Below are positions 1-8,262 of a stretch of DNA of 64,000 nt, in pieces. The notes beneath the pieces were generated by a model. The model was not told the DNA's origin, did not search any database, and worked only from the letters and a program-made list of their open reading frames with translations. The position numbers were made by a program, and so were the translations under genes. Each line of letters begins with the position of its first letter. The first letter of the stretch is position 1. Source of the DNA: Xanthomonas nasturtii (GTDB taxonomy: Bacteria > Pseudomonadota > Gammaproteobacteria > Xanthomonadales > Xanthomonadaceae); assembly GCF_001660815.1 (NCBI RefSeq), contig NZ_LYMI01000012.1, positions 1-64,000 of the forward strand, given 5' to 3'.

Positions 1-143
1 GTGCGTATGTGGACTCGACGTTCTCCATCGCTCCAAAGCACAACACACCGCGCGCGGCGCACCAAAGCGGCGTTGCCGTGACGCTTGCGCATCACCGCCT
101 CCAATTCAGCACGCTGTTGGATCGTCAACTTCGTTCTTTGCAT
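1..143 (-). mobile_element. IS630-type transposase, N-terminal fragment cut by window edge
   Basis: Reading the minus strand from an ATG at 143 gives an open frame to the window edge (47 codons). It begins MQRTKLTIQQRAELEAV and continues with RKRHGNAALVRRARCVVLW. The pattern LT-x-QRAELE followed by LVRRAR-x-VVL is the N-terminal helix-turn-helix of IS630-family transposases. The DDE catalytic part would lie outside the window, so intactness cannot be judged. The 154 bp between this start and the neighbouring oxygenase remnant should hold one end of the element; I could not fix the inverted repeat or a TA target duplication. The family call rests on recognised sequence pattern only. Confidence 0.6.
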
Positions 144-297
144 GACACACTACCTGGGGATCATGCATCCGATTTCAATGATTCAGTGGACTAGGACTCG
201 ACACCCAGTCACAAGGGGCCGACCCAAGAGTTGGGACGGGTCATCTTCAGCAAAATCGTCAGGCACGTCGCAACTGCGTACGCGTTGATCGCCGCCC

Positions 298-798
298 TCA
301 GCCAGGCATGCGCACTGCGCGCTCGCGCAACCACTTGGTGGCTACCCATTTTTCACCGGCCAAAACAGGTGCGCCGGCGTGCAGGCTACGCGTCATCGGA
401 TGCGGGCGGTCGTAGTCCACGGTGCGCGAGCGCGCCAGGCGCGGTTGTGCCAGGGCAATCAATGCATCGCATTCGGCATCGGAAAGAAAACCGCCCAGCA
501 CCACCACGCGCGGTAGCAACAGGCTGACCAGTACACGCACCTCGCGGTCGCCCAAGGTCAGCAGCGAGGCATCGTCGCTCTGTTGCAACGCAGGCACGCG
601 CACCGGCACCGGCAAGCCGTTTGCCTGCGCATGCTGCTGGATGTGTGCACGCACCAGCGTCTCGACCGCATCGATGGCGTCCTGCTCGCTCCAGCCTCGA
701 TCCAGCAGCGGCTGTAGCGCCTGCTCGGGTGGGTAGCCGGCGACGGCCTGCGCCACGATCCAGTCGGCCAGCGCGGTGGGGATATCGGTATGTGTCAT
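298..798 (-). pseudogene. 2OG-Fe(II) oxygenase (prolyl 4-hydroxylase-like), catalytic core deleted
   Basis: The frame from the ATG at 798 encodes 166 residues. The N-terminal part (LADWIVAQAVAG, then LLPRVVVLGGFLSDAECDAL and RLARSRTVD) matches Xanthomonas prolyl-4-hydroxylase-like dioxygenases of about 285 residues. After RTVD the sequence jumps to YDRPHPMTRSLHAGAPVL and EKWVATKWLRER, which is the extreme C-terminus of that family. About 120 residues between them, carrying the HxD...H iron-binding facial triad, are missing. The frame stays open, so this looks like a clean internal deletion near 412, not a frameshift. Without the iron ligands the product should not be an active dioxygenase. 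An in-frame ATG at 858 is upstream; 798 is preferred because it starts the conserved MTHTDIP region. Confidence 0.78.
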
Positions 799-985
799 CG
801 CTCTACAGTGCATGCCGGCGTGTGGCCGTTGTATGTCAACTGTGTCGCGGTAAGACAAGTGAAACAGACGCTCGCTATAAAAGTGACGGGGATCTTGAAC
901 GTGCTCGCCACTGCAGTGCGCGGAACGCCACCAATTCTTGACGACTCCTCTTCATACCGGACCCTTTGACCTGGAGATCAGCCGC

Positions 986-2458
986 ATGGCCGTTCGCAAC
1001 AGCAGCAAGACACTTCTCATGACGTTTGGTACCGCACTGGCGCTGTCGGCCTGTGGTGGCGGTGCCGACCGTGTCGCATCGCCGGGCGAAGGGGCGTTTC
1101 CGCCGGCACCTGCACCCGCGCCGACGCCGGCACCCACGCCTGCACCGACCCCGGCACCCGCACCGACCGGCCCGGCCGCCGATTGCCCGACCGGTTTTTC
1201 CAATGTCGGCACCATTGCCAACAACACGCTGCGCGCCTGCCAGTTGCCGGAAACCATCACCGGCAATCTGGTGGTGCCGGCACGCGCGGGCACCGCGTAT
1301 TCGATCAGCGGCCGCGTCAATGTGGGCACCGACCGCGGCGGCAATGCCACCGCTCCGGCGGCCGGCAGCACGCAGGGCATCCTGACCATCGAGCCGGGCG
1401 TGACCCTGTTCGGTTCGGCCGGTAGCGACTACATCGTGGTCAACCGCGGCTCGCAACTCTTTGCCGAAGGCAGCGCGACCGCGCCGATCGTGTTCACCGC
1501 GCGCCAGGCACTGGATGGCACGGTCAGCGCCAACACCATCGGCCTGTGGGGCGGCATCGTGGTGCTGGGGCGCGCGGCGATCAACAACTGCCCGGGCACC
1601 ACCGTGTCCGGCACGCCGGAATGCCAGGCGCAGGTGGAAGGCACCAACGCGTTCTATGGCGGCAACAACGCCACCGACAACAGCGGTTCGATGCGCTACC
1701 TGCGCGTGATGTATTCGGGCTTCGAAATTTCGCCCAACAACGAGTTGCAGGGCATCACCCTGGCCGGTGTGGGCAGTGGCACGCGTCTGGACTACGTGCA
1801 GATCCATAACAGCTCCGACGACGGGATCGAATGGTTCGGCGGCACGGTCAACGGCAACCACCTGGTCATCACCGGCGCCGACGACGATTCGCTGGATACC
1901 GACGCCGGCTGGAGCGGTGCACTGCAGTTCGGCATCGTGGTGCAGCGCGCCGGAGGCGGCGACCGCATGAACGAATGGAGCAGCCTGCGTCGCCAGCCGT
2001 ATTCGCGCCCGAAGGTGGCCAACTTCACCTACGTGGGCAATGCGCGTGCCGGTGCGGCGATCATGCTCAACCAGGGCACCCAGGCGGCGTTCTACAACTC
2101 GGTGGTCACGCGCCCTGCCGGTGGCACCGGTGATGGTCTGGTGTGCTTCAACCTGGCCGATGCCGACACGCTCGGGACCTTCCACTCGGTGTTTTTCGCC
2201 TGCCCGACCGCATTCGGCAGCGACGCGCGTGCGGCCACCCAGTTCGCGGCCGGCACCAACAACGTCGCCAACGGCGTGTCCACGTTGCAGAACACCTTCG
2301 TCAATGGCGCCAACGAAACGGCCGTGCCGGCGTTCCAGGGCTTGAACGGGGTGAGCAGCTTTTTCCAGCAGGTGAACTACATCGGTGGCGTGCGTGATGC
2401 CAACGATACCTGGTGGCAGGGCTGGACCTGCGGCCTGACCGCCGATCGTCCCTGCTGA
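986..2458 (+). CDS. beta-helix surface lipoprotein paired with TonB receptor
   Basis: 490 residues from the ATG at 986, with GGAG at 973-976. The signal peptide ends in a lipobox (LSAC) followed by GGG. Gly at +2 fits outer-membrane sorting, not inner-membrane retention. A Pro-Ala-Thr linker of about 25 residues follows. The rest resembles a widespread family of right-handed beta-helix proteins often encoded beside TonB receptors, recognised by TIEPGV, IVFTA, LWGGIVVLGRA, NNELQGITLAGVG and DGIEWFGGTVN. No catalytic residues are evident. The gene lies 78 bp upstream of a TonB-dependent receptor and probably shares its transcript. A surface ligand-binding partner of the receptor, or a T2SS cargo, are both inferences. 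A TATAAA at 876-881 is a possible -10 element. Confidence 0.8.
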   Translation: MAVRNSSKTLLMTFGTALALSACGGGADRVASPGEGAFPPAPAPAPTPAPTPAPTPAPAPTGPAADCPTGFSNVGTIANNTLRACQLPETITGNLVVPARAGTAYSISGRVNVGTDRGGNATAPAAGSTQGILTIEPGVTLFGSAGSDYIVVNRGSQLFAEGSATAPIVFTARQALDGTVSANTIGLWGGIVVLGRAAINNCPGTTVSGTPECQAQVEGTNAFYGGNNATDNSGSMRYLRVMYSGFEISPNNELQGITLAGVGSGTRLDYVQIHNSSDDGIEWFGGTVNGNHLVITGADDDSLDTDAGWSGALQFGIVVQRAGGGDRMNEWSSLRRQPYSRPKVANFTYVGNARAGAAIMLNQGTQAAFYNSVVTRPAGGTGDGLVCFNLADADTLGTFHSVFFACPTAFGSDARAATQFAAGTNNVANGVSTLQNTFVNGANETAVPAFQGLNGVSSFFQQVNYIGGVRDANDTWWQGWTCGLTADRPC

Positions 2459-2536
2459 AGGCACGGCATCGCAAGGCAACCGATCGTCGCCTTGCGATGC
2501 GTCCAGCGTCATCTTTCTGTTGCCAGGGCTCCCACG

Positions 2537-5194
2537 ATGCGAACCTCTGCTGTTGCCCGTCTTTCGCGGACGGGCTTGTCTCTTTCCATTTCCACCTTGC
2601 TGATGTCCGGCGCCGCCATGGCGCAGTCGACCGGCAGCGATGCGGCCGGCGGCAGCAGTAGTTCCAGCGCTGCCGCCAACAGTGCACCCAAGCAACTCGA
2701 CCAGGTCGTGGTGCGCGGCGACTACATTCCCGAACCGATGCTGCAGACCTCGGAAGTGGCCTCGTTCGTGACGCGCGAAGACATGGAGCGCACCGGCGAC
2801 AGCAGCGCGGCGGTGGCGCTGACGCGTGTCACCGGGCTGAGCCTGTCGCGTGGCAAGTATGTGTATGTGCGCGGCCTGGGCGAGCGTTATTCCTCGGCCT
2901 TGTTCAACGGCTCGCCGCTGCCCAGCCCCGAGCCGATGCAGCGCGTGGTGCCGCTGGATCTGTTTCCCAGCGACGTGCTGCAAAGCGTGACCGTGCAAAA
3001 GACCTATTCGGCCGATTATCCGGGCGAATTCGGCGGTGGCGTGATCGATCTGCAATCGATGGCGATCCCCGACAAGCCGTTCCTGTCGTTGACCGTGGGT
3101 GGCGGCGCCAATAGTGTCAGCACCGGCGAAAAGGGCCTGACCTATTACGGTTCCGGCGATGACGAGCGGGGCTTTGATGATGGCACCCGCAAGCAGCCTG
3201 CGGCCTTGCGCGATGCGATCAAGACCGGCCGCCGGGTCGATCTGGGTAGCTTCTCGCGCGAGGACATCCGCCGGATCGGGCGCAGTTTGAACAATGCCAA
3301 CCTGTATGTGCTGCAGGAAAAGGACAGCATCGACCCGGACGTCAACGTGGGTGGCAGTGCCGGCTACAGCATGGAAGTGGGCGAAGCCAGGCTGGGCATC
3401 ATTGCCGTGGCCAGCTACGACAACGAGTGGCGCACGCGCACCGGCAAACAGCAGGACGGCATCTTTGTCGGCGACAGCGTGGAGTTCAATTCCAATTACG
3501 ATTTCGCCACCACCCGCAACAACGTGCGCAGCAACGGCATGTTGGGGCTGGGGTGGGAATACGGTCGCCACACCATCGGCTGGACCACGTTGTACGTGCA
3601 CGACACCTTGAAAGTGGCGCGCAGCCGTGCCGGCCGCGACGAACTGGCCGGCTTCGATGTGCGCGACGACAACACCGAGTGGTACGCGCGCCAGTTGATC
3701 AACAACCAGCTGCGCGGCACGCACGCCTTCGGCGAATACGACGATTTGAAGATCGAATGGCGCGCGGCAGTGGCCAACGCCAGCCGCGATGTGCCGTATG
3801 AGACCGGCATTCGCTACGAGCTGCTGGATGGTTACTGGGCGCACGACGCCTCGCGTGTGCAGAACTACACGCGCTTCAGCAAGGTCGACGACACCGTCGC
3901 CAGTGGTGGCGTGGATGTCACCTGGCGCTTGCCGATGGAGCACGAGCTCACTGTCAAGGGCGGCCTGGCCTATCTGGACAACGACCGTAGCGCGTGGAGC
4001 CGCGAATTCCGCTTCCTGGCGCTGGATGGCCCGCTGCCGTTCTTGAACCAGTACCAGCGCGTGGATTATCTGATTTCCGACTACAACCTCAGCAACGATC
4101 TGCTGCGTCTGCGCGAAACCACCGGCAGTTTCGGTGCGGCGGCGTATGACGCCACCTTGAAGGTCAAGGCAGCGTATCTGCAGGCCGAAGGCGAGATCGT
4201 GCCGACGCTGCGGGCCACCGTGGGGGTGCGTTACGAAGATGCCACCCAGGCGGTGCATCCGTACGACATCTTCAGCGGCACGCGTCAGGACGGCGTGGCA
4301 CCGTTGGAGAACAGCTATGCGCTGCCGTCGGCCACGGTGACCTGGAATTTTGCCGAGAACCAGCAGCTGCGCTTTGGCGCGTCCAAGACCATTGCCCGCC
4401 CGCAGTTCCGCGAAATGGCGCCGCAGCAATATCTGGACCCGGATATCGACCGCCAGTTCTTCGGCAACCCGTTCCTGATCGACAGCGAGCTGGTCAATCT
4501 GGATGCGCGCTACGAATGGTTCTTCGAGCCGGGCCAGTACGTCACCGTCGGCGCGTTCTACAAGAACATCGACAAACCGATCGAAGCCATCGTCAACGAC
4601 GCGCCCGGTGGCGGCATCGTGCAGAGCTTCATCAATGCGCCCAAGGCCACGCTGTACGGTGTGGAGCTGGAGGCCAAGAAGTATCAGGACCTGCCGATCG
4701 CTGCCGATTGGTGGGGCGACAAGCGCGTGTTCGTCTCCGGCAATTACACGCGTACCACCTCGGAGGTAAGCGCCAGCGCCGGCGACACGGTGCAGCCGTT
4801 CGGCTTCAGCGCACCGGTGCAGGCCAACCTGTTCATTCGCGATGGCTCTGCGTTGCAAGGCCAGTCGGATGACATTGCCAACCTGCAGATTGGCGTGGAA
4901 AGCGAGAGCACGCACAGCCAGGCCACCTTGATTGCCAATTACGTGGGCGAGCGGGTGTCGGCACGTGGTCGTCCGGGGCAGCCGGATTACATCGACAAGC
5001 CCGGCACTTCGCTGGATCTGGTGATCAAGAAGGGCCTGGTGTGGTCGGGCGATACGGTGTCGGTGAACGTTGCCGCACGCAATCTGCTCAAGACCAAATA
5101 CCAGGAGTATCAAAAGCTGGGCAGCAACCGGGTGGACCTGTACACCTACCAGCCCGGCATCAGCTATGACATCAGTGTGACAGCGCGCTTCTGA
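2537..5194 (+). CDS. TonB-dependent outer-membrane receptor (lipoprotein-linked)
   Basis: 885 residues from the ATG at 2537. A Sec signal of about 30 residues ends at GAAMAQ. The plug domain follows (VVVRGDYIPEPMLQTSEVAS, then a conserved RGLGERYSSALFNG and the FGGGVIDLQS plug end). The remainder is a 22-strand barrel ending in the aromatic terminus SYDISVTARF. RGLGERY-x-x-ALFNG is typical of the large TonB receptor subgroup of Xanthomonas, Caulobacter and Sphingomonas whose substrates are mostly unknown. No cognate TonB or transcription factor is adjacent, so the substrate cannot be named. The gene follows the beta-helix lipoprotein and is closed by a strong terminator before the Xcs operon. 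Confidence 0.9.
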   Translation: MRTSAVARLSRTGLSLSISTLLMSGAAMAQSTGSDAAGGSSSSSAAANSAPKQLDQVVVRGDYIPEPMLQTSEVASFVTREDMERTGDSSAAVALTRVTGLSLSRGKYVYVRGLGERYSSALFNGSPLPSPEPMQRVVPLDLFPSDVLQSVTVQKTYSADYPGEFGGGVIDLQSMAIPDKPFLSLTVGGGANSVSTGEKGLTYYGSGDDERGFDDGTRKQPAALRDAIKTGRRVDLGSFSREDIRRIGRSLNNANLYVLQEKDSIDPDVNVGGSAGYSMEVGEARLGIIAVASYDNEWRTRTGKQQDGIFVGDSVEFNSNYDFATTRNNVRSNGMLGLGWEYGRHTIGWTTLYVHDTLKVARSRAGRDELAGFDVRDDNTEWYARQLINNQLRGTHAFGEYDDLKIEWRAAVANASRDVPYETGIRYELLDGYWAHDASRVQNYTRFSKVDDTVASGGVDVTWRLPMEHELTVKGGLAYLDNDRSAWSREFRFLALDGPLPFLNQYQRVDYLISDYNLSNDLLRLRETTGSFGAAAYDATLKVKAAYLQAEGEIVPTLRATVGVRYEDATQAVHPYDIFSGTRQDGVAPLENSYALPSATVTWNFAENQQLRFGASKTIARPQFREMAPQQYLDPDIDRQFFGNPFLIDSELVNLDARYEWFFEPGQYVTVGAFYKNIDKPIEAIVNDAPGGGIVQSFINAPKATLYGVELEAKKYQDLPIAADWWGDKRVFVSGNYTRTTSEVSASAGDTVQPFGFSAPVQANLFIRDGSALQGQSDDIANLQIGVESESTHSQATLIANYVGERVSARGRPGQPDYIDKPGTSLDLVIKKGLVWSGDTVSVNVAARNLLKTKYQEYQKLGSNRVDLYTYQPGISYDISVTARF

Positions 5195-5216
5195 TCCAGC
5201 GCATCGTCGGCAGTAG

Positions 5217-5260
5217 CGCAAACGCCCGCTGTGCATCGCATGGCGGGCGTTTGCGTTTTC
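5217..5260 (+). terminator. Rho-independent terminator after TonB receptor
   Basis: A 13-bp perfect stem (CGCAAACGCCCGC at 5217-5229 with GCGGGCGTTTGCG at 5243-5255) has a 13-nt loop and is followed by TTTTC. It separates the receptor transcript from the Xcs operon. Confidence 0.85.
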
Positions 5261-5283
5261 TCGCGTGGCGCCGTGTGTCGGCC

Positions 5284-5312
5284 TGTGTCATCAATTTCTT
5301 CGAACTGACACA
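5284..5312. promoter_or_regulatory. Operator-like dyad upstream of xcsC
   Basis: TGTGTCA (5284-5290) and TGACACA (5306-5312) form a perfect 7-bp inverted repeat with a 15-bp AT-richer spacer. It lies after the preceding terminator and about 40 bp before the xcsC start, where a regulator of the operon could bind. The regulator is unknown. Confidence 0.4.
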
Positions 5313-5352
5313 TTGCCGCCGCATTCTGTCATCCAATCGAAATCCGCGACGG

Positions 5353-6171
5353 ATGTCCGCTTTGCAGCGCGCCTGGCCCTCATTGAATTCCTTGTTGCTG
5401 GCGCCGGGCGTTCGCACTGCGGTGGCGTGCTGCACGATCGCACTGCTGGCGCTGCAGGGCGTGCGCTTGCTGTGGCTGGTACTCACGCCGATCGGGCCGC
5501 TGGGCACGGCGCAAACTGGTTCGCCCGGCACTGCCGACGTGTCTGCGCTGAGCCGCGATGTGTTCTATCGCAACGTGTCCGCTGCCACTAGCGAGGGCCT
5601 CGTGTTGCACGGCGTGCGCGCTGGTGGCACGCAGGCGGCCGCCTATCTCAGTGGCAGCGATGGCCGGCAAGGCGCATACCGCGTCGACGACACGCTGGCG
5701 CCCGGTGTGGTGGTGCAGGCGATCGCAGCCGACCATGTGGTGCTGCGTGACGGCGGCGGTGTACGTCGAATCGCATTGACTGAATCTGCTGCTACGGCGG
5801 CACCGCTAGCGCCTGCATCGACGAGCGCCACCGCGCCGGCCGCTGCTGCCGCGGCAGTGCACTCGAATGTCGCAACGGCAGCAGGCGCGACCGCAGCCGC
5901 AGCGGTCGATCCGCAGCAGTTGCTCGCCAGTGCCGGCCTGCGCGCAAGCGCCGACGGTGGCGGCCTCACCGTCATGCCGCGCGGCGATGGTGCATTGCTG
6001 CGTCAGGCCGGCCTGGCGCCGGGCGATGTGCTGACCCAGATCAACGGCCGCACGCTCGATGCAGAGCATCTGCGCGAGCTGCAGGACGAATTGCGCGATG
6101 GCCAGAGCGCCACGCTGACCTACCGCCGCGACGGCCAGACCCACACCATGACCTTGAAGCGCCCGCAATGA
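5353..6171 (+). CDS. xcsC: T2SS inner-membrane protein XcsC (GspC)
   Basis: 272 residues from the ATG at 5353. GspC links the inner-membrane platform to the secretin and helps select substrates. One N-terminal membrane segment (about 18-38) is followed by the periplasmic HR region (around DVFYRNVSAATSEGLVLHGV), a long Ala-rich linker, and a C-terminal PDZ-like domain with GLTVMPRGDGALLRQAGLAPGDVLTQING split over the domain. It is the first gene of a twelve-gene operon and overlaps xcsD by ATGA at 6168-6171. Its own dyad and an upstream terminator suggest it carries the operon promoter. An in-frame ATG lies upstream at 5251 but is inside the terminator stem. Confidence 0.88.
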   Translation: MSALQRAWPSLNSLLLAPGVRTAVACCTIALLALQGVRLLWLVLTPIGPLGTAQTGSPGTADVSALSRDVFYRNVSAATSEGLVLHGVRAGGTQAAAYLSGSDGRQGAYRVDDTLAPGVVVQAIAADHVVLRDGGGVRRIALTESAATAAPLAPASTSATAPAAAAAAVHSNVATAAGATAAAAVDPQQLLASAGLRASADGGGLTVMPRGDGALLRQAGLAPGDVLTQINGRTLDAEHLRELQDELRDGQSATLTYRRDGQTHTMTLKRPQ

Positions 6172-8258
6172 CTGCTGTTCGCCCGCTCTGGCTGCTCTCG
6201 GCCACGTTGTTGCTCGCACTGCCTGCGCTGCCGACGACGGCACTGCATGCTGCCGATGCGCCGGCAGTACGCCTGCAGGACGTGGACCTGCGCGCCTTCA
6301 TCCAGGACGTCTCGCGCGCCACCGGCATCACCTTCATCGTGGATGCGCGCGTGCAGGGCTCGGTCAACGTGGCGCGTGCGCAGGCGATGTCGGAAGAAGA
6401 CCTGCTTGGCATGCTGCTGGCGGTGCTGCGCGCCAATGGCTTGATTGCGGTGTCCAGCGGGCCGGCGACCTACCGCATCATTCCCGACGACACCGCCGCG
6501 CAACAGCCCGGCAGTGCGGCCAATGGCAATCTGGGATTTGCCACGCAGGTGTTCACCCTGCAGCGCGTGGATGCGCGCAGCGCGGCAGAAATCCTCAAGC
6601 CGCTGATCGGGCGCGGCGGAGTGATCATGGCGATGCCGCAAGGCAATAGCCTGTTGATTGCCGACTACGCCGATAACCTGCGCCGCATCCGTACCCTGGT
6701 GGCGCAGATCGATACCGACCGCGCGGCCATCGATACGGTGACGCTGCGCAACAGCTCGGCGCAGGAACTGGCGCGCACCTTGACCATGCTGTTCGGGCAA
6801 GGCAGCGAGCGCAGCAATGTGCTGTCGGTGTTGCCGGTGGACAGCAGCAACTCGTTGATCGTGCGTGGCGACCCCGCACTGGTGCAGCGGGTGGTGCGCA
6901 CCGCAGTAGACCTGGACGGGCGCGCCGAACGCCGCGGCGATGTCAGTGTGGTGCGGCTGCAACACGCCAGTGCCGAGCAATTGCTGCCGGTGTTGCAACA
7001 GCTGGTCGGGCAGACCCCGGGCAATGAGGCGCAGGCCGGGCAGGACACGCGCTCCACCGCGGTGGATGTCGCCAATGCAGCCGGCGCCGCACAGACCCAG
7101 GTGATCACGCCGGCAGCAGGCAAGCGCCCGGTGATCGTGCGCTACCCCGGCTCCAATGCCTTGATCATCAATGCCGACCCGGAGACCCAGCGCGCCTTGA
7201 TGGATGTGATCCGGCAGCTGGACGTGCACCGCGAGCAGGTGCTGGTGGAAGCGATCGTGGTGGAGATCTCCGACACCGCTGCCAAGCGCCTGGGCGTGCA
7301 GCTGCTGCTGGCCGGCCGCAACGGCACCGTGCCGTTGATCGCCACGCAGTACAGCGGCGCATCGCCGGGCATGGTGCCGCTGGCCGCTGCGGCGGCGGGC
7401 ACGCGCAGCGGCAATACCGACGACGATTCGGTGCTGGAACAGGCGCGCAATGTGGCCGCGCAATCGCTGCTGGGCCTGAGCGGCGGTTTGATCGGGCTGG
7501 CCGGGCAAAGCAACGATGCGGTGTTCGGCGTGATCATCGATGCGGTCAAGAGCGACACCGGCTCCAACCTGTTGTCCACGCCCTCGATCATGACCCTCGA
7601 CAACGAACAGGCACGCATCCTGGTCGGCCAGGAAGTGCCGATCACCACCGGCGAAGTGCTGGGTGCGGCCAACGACAACCCGTTCCGCACCATCCAGCGC
7701 CAGGACGTGGGCGTGGAACTGGAAGTGCGCCCGCAGATCAACACCGCTGGTGGCATCACCCTGGCGATCAAGCAGGAAGTCTCGGCCATTGCCGGGCCGG
7801 TCAGCGCGCAATCCTCGGAGCTGGTGTTCAACAAGCGCCAGATCGAAACGCGTGTGGTGGTGGAAAACGGCGCCATCGTCGCGCTCGGCGGCCTGCTCGA
7901 CCAGAACGACCGCCAGACCGTCGAAAAGGTGCCGCTGCTCGGCGATGTGCCCGGGCTGGGTGCGTTGTTCCGGCACAGGTCGCGCAACCGCGACAAGACC
8001 AACCTGATGGTGTTCATTCGCCCCACCATCATCCGCGATGCGGCCGATGCGCAACGCATGACTGCGCCGCGCTACAGCTATCTGCGCGACCGCCAGCTGG
8101 CCGATGGCGACCCGGAAGCGGCGTTCGATGCGTTGGTGCGCGACTACTTGCGTGCACAGCCGCCGCAGTTGCCGGCCGGCCCTGCGCCGCTTGCACCGAC
8201 GCCGACGCAAACACCGGCAACCACGCCTGCGCCCAACGCGCGCCCCGCGCAGCGTTGA
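6168..8258 (+). CDS. xcsD: T2SS outer-membrane secretin XcsD (GspD)
   Basis: 696 residues. GspD forms the multimeric outer-membrane channel. A signal peptide (to about LPTTALHA) precedes N0 (VRLQDVDLRAFIQDVSRATG), N1-N3 modules (FTLQRVDARSAAEILKPL; VVRLQHASAEQLLPVLQQL; LDVHREQVLVEAIVVEIS) and the secretin core. The core shows the conserved LLSTPSIMTLDNEQARILVG and VGVELEVRPQIN, then VPLLGDVPGLGALFRHRSR. The tail is Pro/Thr-rich, with no obvious S-domain identity. Having gspD second, directly after gspC, is the general T2SS arrangement; the Xps system is known for placing its secretin last. The stop is 4 bp before the xcsE start. Confidence 0.95.
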   Translation: MTAVRPLWLLSATLLLALPALPTTALHAADAPAVRLQDVDLRAFIQDVSRATGITFIVDARVQGSVNVARAQAMSEEDLLGMLLAVLRANGLIAVSSGPATYRIIPDDTAAQQPGSAANGNLGFATQVFTLQRVDARSAAEILKPLIGRGGVIMAMPQGNSLLIADYADNLRRIRTLVAQIDTDRAAIDTVTLRNSSAQELARTLTMLFGQGSERSNVLSVLPVDSSNSLIVRGDPALVQRVVRTAVDLDGRAERRGDVSVVRLQHASAEQLLPVLQQLVGQTPGNEAQAGQDTRSTAVDVANAAGAAQTQVITPAAGKRPVIVRYPGSNALIINADPETQRALMDVIRQLDVHREQVLVEAIVVEISDTAAKRLGVQLLLAGRNGTVPLIATQYSGASPGMVPLAAAAAGTRSGNTDDDSVLEQARNVAAQSLLGLSGGLIGLAGQSNDAVFGVIIDAVKSDTGSNLLSTPSIMTLDNEQARILVGQEVPITTGEVLGAANDNPFRTIQRQDVGVELEVRPQINTAGGITLAIKQEVSAIAGPVSAQSSELVFNKRQIETRVVVENGAIVALGGLLDQNDRQTVEKVPLLGDVPGLGALFRHRSRNRDKTNLMVFIRPTIIRDAADAQRMTAPRYSYLRDRQLADGDPEAAFDALVRDYLRAQPPQLPAGPAPLAPTPTQTPATTPAPNARPAQR

Positions 8259-8262
8259 TGCC

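Noticed and set aside
875-5236. A 1453-codon open frame on the minus strand opposite the lipoprotein and receptor genes
   Set aside because: It is antisense to two well-supported genes, lacks any recognisable domain and is His/Arg/Ala/Gly-rich, as expected for a shadow frame in high-GC DNA.
5320-5335. Pho-box-like CTGTCAT upstream of xcsC
   Set aside because: Only one half-site is present; the tandem 7-bp repeat with 4-bp spacing required for a Pho box is missing.
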